Assembly (NCBI GenBank): GCA_007679095.1
Contig: VEFU01000011.1
Coordinates: forward strand, 28,519-92,518
DNA length: 64,000 nt
DNA from: Paenibacillus bovis
GTDB taxonomy: Bacteria; Bacillota; Bacilli; Bacillales; Bacillaceae_C
Direction: 5' to 3'
Part shown: positions 52,465-60,754 of the stretch, one piece after another
Position numbering within the stretch: the first letter of the stretch is position 1
Layout of the letters: every line of letters begins with the position of its first letter
The notes under the pieces: generated by a model
The model's database searches: none
Seen by the model: the letters and a program-made list of their open reading frames with translations, nothing else
What the model was told of the DNA's origin: nothing
Made by a program: the position numbers and the translations under genes

Positions 52465-52500
52465 AAAAATCGGGAGGTATTGTCACCTCCCGATTTTTTT
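52465..52500. terminator. Bidirectional terminator overlapping the opposing gene end
   Basis: AAAAATCGGGAGGT and ACCTCCCGATTTTTTT form a strong stem over a short loop. The stop codon of the minus-strand gene at 52483 lies inside it. Confidence 0.9.
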
Positions 52501-52896
52501 TACTGTAATTGCCTTTGTATTTTTTGTTTGTCTACATTGCTGGAAGGCACTTTCTTCAGCGATACCAAGCTTAAATGCTGCCTCTAATTTTTCGATATCT
52601 GGTTTTTTCTCAATAATGATGCAATCTTCTAACCTCAATTCTTCTAGTAATTGGACAGTTGATGCTTCGTCATATAAAATGGCCGAACGGATTTGCCGTT
52701 GTAATTTAAAATTACCACGTTCTAATTCTCCTTTTTCTAACTCTCCAATCTCCGAATCCAAGAACTGATGAAAGAAAGATTTTAATTGATTCATTTCTTT
52801 CTCAATTTCCTTTTTTTGCATATTCAATTCAAAATATCGTTGTAGATCTCTTTCATTGACAGTTACTGAATCCTGATATGCTTCCTTCACATTCAT
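52483..52896 (-). CDS. Small coiled-coil protein, hypothetical
   Basis: 137 residues from ATG 52896, which has GGAGGT five bases upstream; the frame stays open upstream only because it runs into the 52-bp repeats. Residues ~15-55 are heptad-like and charged (L-Q-R-Y-F-E-L-N-M-Q-K-K-E-I-E-K-E-M), predicting a coiled coil, followed by E-I-G-E-L-E-K-G-E-L-E and a basic end (K-A-I-T-V-K-K-I-G-R). Contains one Cys pair region, C-I-I-I-E and Q-Q-C-R-Q. No family recognised. It borders the satellite, whose first units lie ~140 bases upstream of its start. Confidence 0.65.
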   Translation of the reverse strand: MNVKEAYQDSVTVNERDLQRYFELNMQKKEIEKEMNQLKSFFHQFLDSEIGELEKGELERGNFKLQRQIRSAILYDEASTVQLLEELRLEDCIIIEKKPDIEKLEAAFKLGIAEESAFQQCRQTKNTKAITVKKIGR

Positions 52897-53034
52897 ACCT
52901 CCAGACTTATATGGATAATAATGTGTATGAAGCTGCAACTTAAATATGACTGTTTTTCTTAGAAATAATGATCGAAGAAAGTATGGTAAATAAAACCATT
53001 CTACATAAACGGAAAGTTCGAAATGATTAAGGGC

Positions 53035-53800
53035 AGTCAAGACGGTTTTGTATGGTGAATTGTTGCAAATTGGTTGAGAGCAGCAGTATGAAGACGGTTT
53101 TGGTAAGTGTATAGCTTTAAAATGGTTGAGAGCAGCGTTATCAAGACGGTTTTGGAAAGTGTGATGTTTTAAAATGGTTGAGAGCGGCATTATCAAGACG
53201 GTTTTGGTAATTGTATAGCATTAAAATGGTTGTGAGTAGCACTATCAAGACGTTTTTGGAAAGTGTGATGCTTTAAAAAGGTTGAGAGCAGCGTTATCAA
53301 GACGTTTTTGGAAAATGTGATGTTTTAAAATGGTTGAGAGTAGCGTTATCAAGACGTTTTTGGAAAGTGTATAGCATTAAAATGGTTGAGAGCAGCAGTA
53401 TCAAGACGGTCTTGGTAATTGTATAGCATTAAAATGGTTGAGAGTAGCACTATCAAGACGGTTTTGGTAAGTGTATAAGCATTAAAATGGTTGTGAGTAG
53501 CACTATCAAGACGGTTTTGGTAAGTGCATAGCTTTAAAAAGGTTGAGAGGAGCGTTATCAAGACGTTTTTGGAAAGTGTGATGTTTTAAAAAGGTTGAGA
53601 GGAGCGTTATCAAGACGTTTTTGGAAAGTGTGATGTTTTAAAATGGTTGAGAGCAGCGTTATCAAGACGTTTTTGGAAAGTGTGATGTTTTAAAATGGTT
53701 GAGAGCAGCGTTATCAAGACGTTTTTGGAAAATGTGATGTTTTAAAATGGTTGAGAGCAGCAGTATCAAGACGGTTTTGACAAGAGTAATGCTTTAAAAT
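53035..53800. repeat. 52-bp satellite, about 15 tandem copies
   Basis: The landmark AAGACG recurs at 53039, 53091, 53143, 53195, 53247, 53299, 53351, 53403, 53455, 53508, 53560, 53612, 53664, 53716 and 53768: a 52-base period with one 53-base step. The consensus runs CAAGACGKTTTTGGWAAGTG... then TTTAAAATGGTTGAGAGCAGC...TATC. Two subtypes mix: GGTTTTGGTAA with GTATAGCATT, and GTTTTTGGAAA with GTGATGTTTT. Edge copies are more decayed. 52 is not divisible by three and no ribosome site exists, so open frames through it are not genes. 53801-53961 shows one further decayed half-unit only. Confidence 0.9.
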
Positions 53801-53961
53801 GGACTAGAGAGGGTTTATCACAACCAATTGACCTAAACTTAAGGTCAGAAATGATCTTGATAGAAGCGGTCAGGACCATAATATACCGACAACCGTTTCA
53901 ACATGGTTGTGGGAATAGATGGAAACCAAAAAGCGATTTGAAAAATTATATAAATTAATTA

Positions 53962-53992
53962 TTGACCTTAACGCAACGTCAAGGTGTATCGT
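53962..53992 (+). promoter_or_regulatory. MerR-type promoter with palindromic operator
   Basis: -35 TTGACC (53962-53967) and -10 TATCGT (53987-53992) are separated by 19 bases, the stretched spacing that MerR regulators act on. The spacer holds the dyad CCTTAACG-CAA-CGTCAAGG (53966-53984). The MerR-family gene begins 22 bases downstream, so autoregulation is likely. Confidence 0.75.
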
Positions 53993-54013
53993 TATTGTTG
54001 AGGAGGTGAGCCA

Positions 54014-54778
54014 ATGGAATATACAGTGCAAAAGTTAGCAAAGTTGGCGGGGATTAGCACGAGAACATTAAGGTATTATGATGAGATTGACCTTCTTAAG
54101 CCGGCAAGAATCAATTCATCAGGATACAGAATTTACGGGCAAGCTGAAGTTGATCGCCTACAACAAATTCTTTTTTACAGAGAATTAGGTGTGAACTTAG
54201 ATGCAATTAAAGATATTATTTCATCACCTCACTTTCATGAAGTAAAGGCACTAAAAGAGCATCATGAAAAACTTATGGAAAAAAGAGCGCAATTGGATGC
54301 GTTAATTGTAAATGTTGAAAAGACAATTGCTGTAAATGAAGGGAGAATTACAATGTCTGATAAAGAAAAATTTGAAGGTTTTAAGAAAAAGTTAGTTGAT
54401 GATAACGAAAAGAAATACGGGAAAGAGATTCGTGAAAAGTATGGGGATGAAACGGTTAATAAATCAAATGAAAAAGTGTTAAATATGACCGAAGCGGAGC
54501 ATGAAGAGTTAACTAAACTTTCTGAGGAGCTTCATAAAACCTTGGCACAAGCATTTGCAACAGGAGATCCTGCTAGTGATTTAGCACAAAAAGCTGCTGA
54601 TTTGCATAAACAATGGCTTTGTTATTATTGGCCGAATTATACGAAAGAGGCACATGCTGGTGTTGCTCAAATGTATGTAGATGACGAGAGGTTTACGGCC
54701 TATTATGATAAAGAGCAACCAGGTACTGCAGAATTTTTACGAGATGCTGTACACATATATACTGGGGTTAAACAGTAA
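54014..54778 (+). CDS. MerR family regulator with TipAS-type drug-binding domain (Mta-like)
   Basis: 254 residues. Winged helix-turn-helix at 1-70 (V-Q-K-L-A-K-L-A-G-I-S-T-R-T-L-R-Y-Y-D-E then G-Y-R-I-Y), a dimerising coiled coil at ~75-110, and a C-terminal TipAS domain at ~120-250 (with H-K-Q-W-L and Y-V-D-D-E-R-F-T-A-Y-Y-D), which binds antibiotics such as thiostrepton or other amphipathic drugs. Drug binding untwists the promoter. GAGGAGGTGA precedes the ATG. Monocistronic, with its own 19-bp-spacer promoter; no efflux gene is next to it, unlike the bmr and blt loci. Confidence 0.88.
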   Translation: MEYTVQKLAKLAGISTRTLRYYDEIDLLKPARINSSGYRIYGQAEVDRLQQILFYRELGVNLDAIKDIISSPHFHEVKALKEHHEKLMEKRAQLDALIVNVEKTIAVNEGRITMSDKEKFEGFKKKLVDDNEKKYGKEIREKYGDETVNKSNEKVLNMTEAEHEELTKLSEELHKTLAQAFATGDPASDLAQKAADLHKQWLCYYWPNYTKEAHAGVAQMYVDDERFTAYYDKEQPGTAEFLRDAVHIYTGVKQ

Positions 54779-54784
54779 ATGAAG

Positions 54785-54828
54785 AAGTGACCAATAAGTC
54801 GAAAAAGTGGCTTTTGGTCACTTTTTTG
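54785..54828 (+). terminator. Rho-independent terminator of the MerR gene
   Basis: AAGTGACCAA and TTGGTCACTT form a 10-bp stem, followed by T residues. Confidence 0.8.
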
Positions 54829-54882
54829 TATGTTAACTAATAAATACCCGCTTTTTCCGATAAATATAGTCGTATTTACCTG

Positions 54883-54911
54883 TTGACAATTGGTAATATT
54901 TACAATACCAT
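54883..54911 (+). promoter_or_regulatory. Promoter with an inverted repeat, upstream of the ACAD/ABC operon
   Basis: -35 TTGACA (54883-54888) and -10-like TACCAT (54906-54911) are spaced by 17 bases. TGGTA (54891-54895) and TACCA (54906-54910) form a dyad across the spacer that could be an operator. The regulator is unknown. Confidence 0.45.
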
Positions 54912-55002
54912 TAATTTTACATTTTTTATAAGTGAATTTTTTTGCAATAAAATCACACTAATCCAATAAGAATTATATAAATAGAGTGAGGGGGAATTTT
55001 AA

Positions 55003-56163
55003 ATGGATTTATTTATTAAAAATGAAACACAAAAGAAATGGTTGGAAGTTTTAAAAGAGAAAGAGGATACGTTTAAGAGTCGTTCAGCTTATATAGATGA
55101 AAATTCTATTTTTCCAGTAGAGAATTTTCAAGAATTAGTTGAAATAGGTTATCCGAGTATTACTTTACCTAAGTCATATGGTGGGCATGGTTTAAAGGTA
55201 TATGACATGGTATTACTGCAAGAAACACTTGCAAGCTATGATGCAAGTACTGCACTCTCGATTGGTTGGAGCTTAGGAACAATTGGGGATCTTTATGAAA
55301 ATAAATCGTGGACAGATGAAAATTTGGAACTATTAGCAAATGAAATAGTTAATGGTGCCATCATTAATCGTTCAGTTAGTGAGGCGCAAACAGGAAGCCC
55401 AACAAGAGGTGGACGTCCAGGTACAAATGCAATCAAAAAGAATGGAAAGTGGATTATTAATGGACGTAAAACATTTACTACAGCTTCACCTGTATTAACT
55501 TATTTCCTTACATCTGCATGGATTGAAGAAAAACAGAAGGTAGGATTCTTCCTCCTACATAAGGATCTTGAAGGTCTGTCCATTGATGAAACATGGAACG
55601 TAATTGCCATGCGAGGAACAGGTAGTCATGATCTCGTACTTGAAAATGTGGAAGTAAATGAAACGAAATTGGTGGAACTACCTGATCGCTCCAGTGCGAA
55701 GAAATTTAATGGTTGGATGTTACATATTCCAGCTACTTATCTTGGTGTTGCACAGGCAGCAAGAGATTATGCTGTTCACTTCGCAAATCGTCATCAACCA
55801 AATAGTCTGAAAACACCTATTGCAGAATTACCAAACGTACAACAAACACTTGGTGAAATAGAATTAGAGCTTACGAGAGCGAGGCATTTAATTTATAGTG
55901 TGGCAGATGCGTATGATGATGAATCCCGGCGCCAACATTTAACAAATGAACTAGGAGTAGTAAAACATACAGTTACAAATTCGGCAATCACGATCGTAGA
56001 TAAAGCAATGCGAGTGGTAGGAGCAAAAAGTTTACAACTAAGTAATCCATTGCAGCGTTATTACCGTGATGTAAGAGCTGGTCTCCATAATCCTCCTATG
56101 GATGATATGACGATAAAAATGCTAGCAGTTGCAGCACTTGAAGCAGATAAAAACAATTCGTAA
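55003..56163 (+). CDS. Acyl-CoA dehydrogenase-fold flavoprotein
   Basis: 386 residues with the three-part ACAD fold: N-terminal helices, a middle beta domain with S-V-S-E-A-Q-T-G-S-P (near 125-134) and A-M-R-G-T-G-S-H-D (near 203-211), and C-terminal helices to the end. The form G-x-x-x-T-G-S-H-D is typical of SfnB/DszC-like flavin-dependent monooxygenases rather than true acyl-CoA dehydrogenases, and the catalytic Glu near 366 of the dehydrogenases is not evident. The gene heads an amino-acid-type ABC importer. Together with a second ACAD-like gene at 59.7 kb this suggests oxidative release of sulfur from a small organosulfur compound, as inference. AGTGAGGGGG precedes the ATG. Confidence 0.75.
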   Translation: MDLFIKNETQKKWLEVLKEKEDTFKSRSAYIDENSIFPVENFQELVEIGYPSITLPKSYGGHGLKVYDMVLLQETLASYDASTALSIGWSLGTIGDLYENKSWTDENLELLANEIVNGAIINRSVSEAQTGSPTRGGRPGTNAIKKNGKWIINGRKTFTTASPVLTYFLTSAWIEEKQKVGFFLLHKDLEGLSIDETWNVIAMRGTGSHDLVLENVEVNETKLVELPDRSSAKKFNGWMLHIPATYLGVAQAARDYAVHFANRHQPNSLKTPIAELPNVQQTLGEIELELTRARHLIYSVADAYDDESRRQHLTNELGVVKHTVTNSAITIVDKAMRVVGAKSLQLSNPLQRYYRDVRAGLHNPPMDDMTIKMLAVAALEADKNNS

Positions 56164-56198
56164 TGAACAACTAAGAAAAAGAGAAAAGGAGCTAAAGA

Positions 56199-57044
56199 AT
56201 GATGGAAAAAATAATAAGTGGAATTGTATTAGCGTTTGGATTACTCGTACTATTAACAGGTTGTGGAGCAGATGAGGCATCAAGTGATTCTGGTGTAAGA
56301 AAAATAAAAGTAGCATATGATCAAGCATCCAAACCAATCTCATGGTTGGATGAAAACGGAAATGCAACTGGCTATGACGTTGAAGTGATGAAATTAGTCG
56401 ACGAATTACTTCCTGATTATGAATTTGAATATGTAGGAACGACAAATGAAGATCTACTAATTGGTGTAACACAAGGGAAATACCATGTTGGTGTCAAAAA
56501 TGCGTTTTGGACAGAAGAAAGAACAAAAAAATTTATCTATCCAGAAGAATTCCTTGGCTTGAGTAGTACGGGGCTTGTGTTGAAAAAAGAGAATAAACAT
56601 ATTAAAACGCTCAAGCAGTTTGCCTCTGAAAATATGACACTAGCACCAATAGCAGCTAATAATGCACAATACACAGTGATTGACGAATATAACAAAGCAA
56701 ATCCTGATAATCCAGTAAAGCTACAAGCTGGTGATGCATTTTCTGTTGATGTCATCCAGTGGGTAAATGAAGGACGGGTAGACGGTGGAGTTTCTATTGA
56801 AGGACCGTTTGAAAAACAAGTACTCGCAGAGGATGGACCATATCATAATCTTGTTGATGAAGTGGTTTATAACGAATTCGCCGTTATTAAAACATGGCCA
56901 CTATTTAATAAAGAAGAACAAAAATTCGCGGATGCGTATGACGAAGCGATAAAGAAATTGAAAGAAGATAAGAAACTAAATGAATTAATGAAGCAGTTTT
57001 ATGGCAGAGATTTATTTGAAGTGCTGGAGAAGGTAGAAAGATAA
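56199..57044 (+). CDS. Amino-acid-type ABC transporter substrate-binding lipoprotein
   Basis: 281 residues. Lipoprotein signal with lipobox L-T-G-C (Cys near 24), then a family 3 solute-binding (SBP_bac_3) domain with G-Y-D-V-E-V-M-K-L-V (near 61-70). Binds polar amino acids or derivatives outside the membrane for delivery to the permeases. AAAAGGAG precedes the ATG; ATG 56202 is also possible. An mRNA hairpin follows, which may raise its yield relative to the permeases. Confidence 0.88.
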   Translation: MMEKIISGIVLAFGLLVLLTGCGADEASSDSGVRKIKVAYDQASKPISWLDENGNATGYDVEVMKLVDELLPDYEFEYVGTTNEDLLIGVTQGKYHVGVKNAFWTEERTKKFIYPEEFLGLSSTGLVLKKENKHIKTLKQFASENMTLAPIAANNAQYTVIDEYNKANPDNPVKLQAGDAFSVDVIQWVNEGRVDGGVSIEGPFEKQVLAEDGPYHNLVDEVVYNEFAVIKTWPLFNKEEQKFADAYDEAIKKLKEDKKLNELMKQFYGRDLFEVLEKVER

Positions 57045-57051
57045 TTGTAGG

Positions 57052-57097
57052 GCATGGAGTTGGATGACGAAATATGTAAGTGTCATCAACTCCATGC
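57052..57097 (+). other. Strong intercistronic mRNA hairpin without T tail
   Basis: GCATGGAGTTG-ATGAC and GTCAT-CAACTCCATGC pair over 16 bp with one bulged G, with a 13-base loop and no T run behind it. Its place between the binding-protein gene and the permeases suits an mRNA-stabilising or processing element rather than a terminator. Confidence 0.6.
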
Positions 57098-57156
57098 ATT
57101 CAACGAAAATATGTAGATGATTATTCCGTCAATATCACATAAAAGCTGGTGGGAAT

Positions 57157-57864
57157 ATGGAAAAGTATTTTGATGCTTCCTATCTATGGGGCGCATTTCC
57201 GATGTTAATACCTTATTTAAAAGTAACATTTTGGGTTGTCATTCTAACCGTGCTGTTTGGGACATTATTAGGATTCATGTTGGCAGCTATGAAAGTTGGA
57301 AATAGTAAAATTGCTAGAAAAATAGCAAATGGCTATACAACTGTTTTGAGATGTACACCATCCATTGTCCTCTTATTTTTAGTGTATTATGGTGTACCTG
57401 CATTAATAAGCAATATTGGAATTGATATTAATGATTGGGATAAGATCTTTTTTGTTGTACTAACTTTTACACTACAATTTGGGGCAATAATGTCGGAGGT
57501 TATTCGCTCTGCTTATGAATCAATAGATAAAGGTCAATTCGAAGCAGCAGTTAGTGTAGGGTTAAGTAATAAGCAAGCATATTGGCGTATTGTCGTACCG
57601 CAAGCATTTGTTGTAGCACTACCTAATTTTGGGAATGCTTTATTGGAATTAATGAAAGAAGGATCTTTAGCTTACACGATTGGACTTATCGATGTGATGG
57701 GGAAAGCTAATTTAATCATCGCAGGCAATTATAATTCGCATGCTCTGGAAATTTATATCGCTATTTCTATCATTTATTGGATTTTATCAATCGCAATAGA
57801 GCAGTTCTTTTCCTTGTTAGAAAAGCTATTTAGTAAAGGTAAACAAGTCATTAAGAGTGTGTAA
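57157..57864 (+). CDS. Amino-acid-type ABC transporter permease (first)
   Basis: 235 residues, five membrane helices, HisM/GlnP family. EAA motif F-E-A-A-V-S-V-G-L-S-N (near 128-138) with I-V-V-P-Q-A-F just after. R-C-T-P-S-I-V-L-L (near 67-75) is the usual start of the core domain. GTGGGAA precedes the ATG. A paired permease follows after 12 bases, so the complex is heterodimeric. Confidence 0.88.
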   Translation: MEKYFDASYLWGAFPMLIPYLKVTFWVVILTVLFGTLLGFMLAAMKVGNSKIARKIANGYTTVLRCTPSIVLLFLVYYGVPALISNIGIDINDWDKIFFVVLTFTLQFGAIMSEVIRSAYESIDKGQFEAAVSVGLSNKQAYWRIVVPQAFVVALPNFGNALLELMKEGSLAYTIGLIDVMGKANLIIAGNYNSHALEIYIAISIIYWILSIAIEQFFSLLEKLFSKGKQVIKSV

Positions 57865-57876
57865 GTAGGTGAGAAT

Positions 57877-58590
57877 ATGTCTAGTCAACTTGATTTTGAG
57901 TTTTTAATAGATACATTTTTTGTAGCTTTATCTGGTGTGCCGATTGCGTTATTGATTACTGTTGTAGCAATGACGATTGCACTACCATTAGGTTTTTTAC
58001 TCGCCTTAACGAGAATAAATAGATTACCGATATTGAGTCAGTTTTCAAGTGTGTATGTTTCTTTTGTCCGTGGTACACCAGTCATTGTTCAAATTTTTAT
58101 TATCTATAATAGTGTGCCAATCTTGTTAGAGGAGATTTTCCAAAAATACGATGTTGGAATGAAGGTGTATGATGTAAATCCAATTTGGTATGCATTTATC
58201 GTGTTTTCCTTAAATACGACTGCAATTCTAATTGAAGTATTTCGATCTGCGATTAGTACTGTTAGTAAAGGGCAGTTAGAAGCAGCGATGGCAGTGGGAT
58301 TAACAACTCTGCAAGCATTTAGAAGAATCATTATTCCACAAACATTAGTTGTTGCACTACCAAATATATGTACAGCAACTGTCAATTTAATTAAGGCGAC
58401 TTCCCTTGGTTACGCGATGTCACTACATGAGATTACGTTAAGAGCACAAGTAGCAGCCAACCCGGGTTACAATTATGTAGAAGCATATATAGATATATTT
58501 TTAGTATATTTGATTATTTGTAGTCTAGTTGAATTCTTATTTAAGTTATATGAAAAACGCTTGTCTAAATATAAATTAGTCATTGCCTGA
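57877..58590 (+). CDS. Amino-acid-type ABC transporter permease (second)
   Basis: 237 residues, five helices. EAA motif L-E-A-A-M-A-V-G-L-T-T (near 132-142), R-G-T-P-V-I-V-Q-I-F-I-I-Y (near 66-78). Homologous to the preceding permease. GTAGGTGAG precedes the ATG. An ATPase gene follows after 17 bases. Confidence 0.88.
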   Translation: MSSQLDFEFLIDTFFVALSGVPIALLITVVAMTIALPLGFLLALTRINRLPILSQFSSVYVSFVRGTPVIVQIFIIYNSVPILLEEIFQKYDVGMKVYDVNPIWYAFIVFSLNTTAILIEVFRSAISTVSKGQLEAAMAVGLTTLQAFRRIIIPQTLVVALPNICTATVNLIKATSLGYAMSLHEITLRAQVAANPGYNYVEAYIDIFLVYLIICSLVEFLFKLYEKRLSKYKLVIA

Positions 58591-58607
58591 TAAGATAGGG
58601 GGCAGTA

Positions 58608-59348
58608 ATGATGTTACAAATAAAAAATATCCACAAATCCTTTGGAAAAAATCAAATCTTAAAGGGAGTAGACGTTCAAATTCAAAAAGGTGACGTAACC
58701 GTAATTTTAGGTCCAAGTGGTTCAGGAAAAACAACTTTCCTACGTTGCATTAATTTTTTAGAACGTGCTGATGAAGGGGAAATAAAGGTAGATAATATAG
58801 AAACGAGTTTTAATAAAGCTCGTAAGAAAGATATTTTAGCCATTCGCAAAAAAACAGCTTTTGTTTTTCAAAATTACAGTTTATTTAATAACAAAACGGC
58901 ACTTGGTAATGTAACAGAGGGTTTAGTTGTTGGAAGGAAAATTCCAAAAGCGAAAGCAATAGAAATTGGTAAGCAAGCACTTGATAAAGTAGGGCTATCT
59001 GATAAATATGATGCCTATCCCTCTCAACTTTCTGGTGGCCAGCAACAAAGGGTAGGTATTGCTCGAGCAATAGCAGTCAACCCAGATATTATACTTTTCG
59101 ATGAACCAACATCTGCACTTGACCCAGAACTAGTCGGAGAAGTATTAGAAGTGATGAGAACTTTAGCGAATGAGGGGAAAACAATGCTCGTAGTCACCCA
59201 CGAAATGTCCTTTGCGAGGGATGTAGCTAATAAAGTAATCTTTATGGATGATGGCGTGATTGTGGAAGAAGGAACACCTGACGAAATATTTGCAGCACCA
59301 AAAGAAGTAAGAACACAACAATTTTTAAAACGAATATTAAGAGATTAA
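58608..59348 (+). CDS. Amino-acid-type ABC transporter ATP-binding protein
   Basis: 246 residues, GlnQ/HisP family. Walker [10 protein letters not shown] (near 35-43), signature L-S-G-G-Q-Q-Q-R (near 142-149), Walker [12 protein letters not shown] (near 163-173), and H-loop V-T-H-E-M. GATAGGGGG precedes the ATGs at 58608 and 58611. Completes a four-gene importer, downstream of the flavoprotein gene. Confidence 0.9.
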   Translation: MMLQIKNIHKSFGKNQILKGVDVQIQKGDVTVILGPSGSGKTTFLRCINFLERADEGEIKVDNIETSFNKARKKDILAIRKKTAFVFQNYSLFNNKTALGNVTEGLVVGRKIPKAKAIEIGKQALDKVGLSDKYDAYPSQLSGGQQQRVGIARAIAVNPDIILFDEPTSALDPELVGEVLEVMRTLANEGKTMLVVTHEMSFARDVANKVIFMDDGVIVEEGTPDEIFAAPKEVRTQQFLKRILRD

Positions 59349-59379
59349 AGCGTTTCTACATGAGTAGGAGTGCTTTTTT
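59348..59379 (+). terminator. Rho-independent terminator
   Basis: An 11-bp stem with three G-U pairs (AGCGTTTCTAC/GTAGGAGTGCT) over ATGA, followed by seven T residues. 59380-59656 shows no further feature I can support. Confidence 0.65.
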
Positions 59380-59656
59380 TGTACTTAAGGGTTGAAAGGT
59401 GTAGGATATTAGAGAAATCGGGGGTAATACTCGCGGAATCGAGTTCGAGATTCGTATTAACTGAAAAATACTTGCAGAGTAGCTAAAAATAAATAGGGTT
59501 GAAATGCAATTTACGTAGACGTGGTAAATTTCCTAGACAGGGAATAATACTCTCGCGTAGAAACGGACTTCTCATAAATGAGGCTATCATTCAATTAGCT
59601 TTTCATCTGAAACTATTTTAATATTAAAATTATGATGCAATTCTTAGGAGGTTAAC

Positions 59657-60691
59657 ATGTTTACAAAAGAAACTATTAATAAGTTAAGAAGTCATTCCAA
59701 ACATATGGATCAAAAAAGAGAAGTGCCTGCAGAAGTTCTAGACTGGATGTATGCGGAGAAATTATTTAAGTTATTTGTTCCAGAAACATTAGGTGGAAGA
59801 ATGCTTACACTACCAGAAGCAGTTCAAGTTTTTCAAAAAACAGCGGCTATTGATGGCAATATTGGCTGGCTAACGACGATTGGATCAGGTGGAGGTATGT
59901 TTGTTGCTAACTTCACAGAAGAATGGGCAGATAAACTTTTTACACCTGAAAATGCTGTTCTTGCTGGGAGCGGGCATCCAACTGGAAAAGGAGTCAAAAC
60001 GGATGATGGATATATCGTAAATGGTACATGGAGATATTGCAGTGGTTCTCAATTTGCATCGTTTTTTACCGCTAATTGTATGACAGACGATGATGAGATT
60101 GTTAGTTTTATATTAATGAAAGAGCAAGTTCAAGTAGTAGAGGATTGGGATGCATTTGGATTAAAGGCTACTGGGAGCCACACGATAAAAGTGGAGAATG
60201 CCCTAGTACCTGAGGATCGCACTTTTAGTATTTTTGAAATAAAAAACAATTTTAAAGGACTTGTACATAGTTTCCCATTCGTTCAATTTTCGCAAGCATC
60301 CTTTGCAGCAGTTTGCCTTGGGATAGGGGAACATTTTTATGAAGAAGCAACAGCAATTGCTGAAAAGAACAAGGATAGGTGGTCAGAATTACGATTCAGT
60401 AATGTAACCGATAAAATAAAAGAGCAAGAAAGTGTATATAAAGGTGCCGTAGACAATTTTTATAGTGGAATCACCTCATCGTGGAATAATCATGAAGCCG
60501 GCATCTCTTTATTAGAGGAAGAATTAGAAGCTTTTAGTTCTACATGTAAGCAGTCAGCTCAAGCAACCTTCGATGGTGTTCAATCGCTAATCCGAATGTT
60601 AGGGATGGAAGCTGTTATGGAATCATCAACATTAAATCGCATTTGGCGTGATTTATACACAGCTGGGCAACACAGTTTTTTAACACAATAA
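59657..60691 (+). CDS. Second acyl-CoA dehydrogenase-fold flavoprotein (hydroxylase-like)
   Basis: 344 residues with the ACAD fold and HpaB/DszC-like features: G-N-I-G-W-L-T-T-I-G-S-G-G (near 72-84), W-R-Y-C-S-G-S-Q-F-A (near 121-130) and G-L-K-A-T-G-S-H (near 171-178). These are the marks of flavin-dependent monooxygenases using FMNH2 or FADH2 from a partner reductase. A shortened final part compared with ~390-residue relatives. Only distantly related to the protein at 55.0 kb. AGGAGG precedes the ATG. It lies just after the ABC importer but beyond a terminator; no reductase gene is in view. Confidence 0.75.
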   Translation: MFTKETINKLRSHSKHMDQKREVPAEVLDWMYAEKLFKLFVPETLGGRMLTLPEAVQVFQKTAAIDGNIGWLTTIGSGGGMFVANFTEEWADKLFTPENAVLAGSGHPTGKGVKTDDGYIVNGTWRYCSGSQFASFFTANCMTDDDEIVSFILMKEQVQVVEDWDAFGLKATGSHTIKVENALVPEDRTFSIFEIKNNFKGLVHSFPFVQFSQASFAAVCLGIGEHFYEEATAIAEKNKDRWSELRFSNVTDKIKEQESVYKGAVDNFYSGITSSWNNHEAGISLLEEELEAFSSTCKQSAQATFDGVQSLIRMLGMEAVMESSTLNRIWRDLYTAGQHSFLTQ

Positions 60692-60754
60692 ATAATTGAA
60701 TTTTTTTCCAAAATTAGCTATGCTCTTAAAAAATAAAGATAAGAGGTGCTGAAA

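Noticed and set aside
52897..53196. 100-residue N-terminal extension of the coiled-coil protein
   Set aside because: It runs into the repeats, while a strong GGAGGT site and ATG at 52896 give a normal start.
53349..53561. Minus-strand open frames with repeated peptides such as N-R-L-D-x-A-x-L-N-H-F
   Set aside because: They are translations of the 52-bp satellite. The unit is not a multiple of three and there is no ribosome site.
53035..53800. Possible CRISPR array
   Set aside because: The whole 52-base unit repeats, with no unique spacers between shorter repeats, and no cas gene is in the window.
59380..59656. Possible decayed gene or repeat between the ABC ATPase and the second flavoprotein
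   Set aside because: Short repeated phrases such as AATACTC occur, but I found no frame, dyad or period that could be supported.
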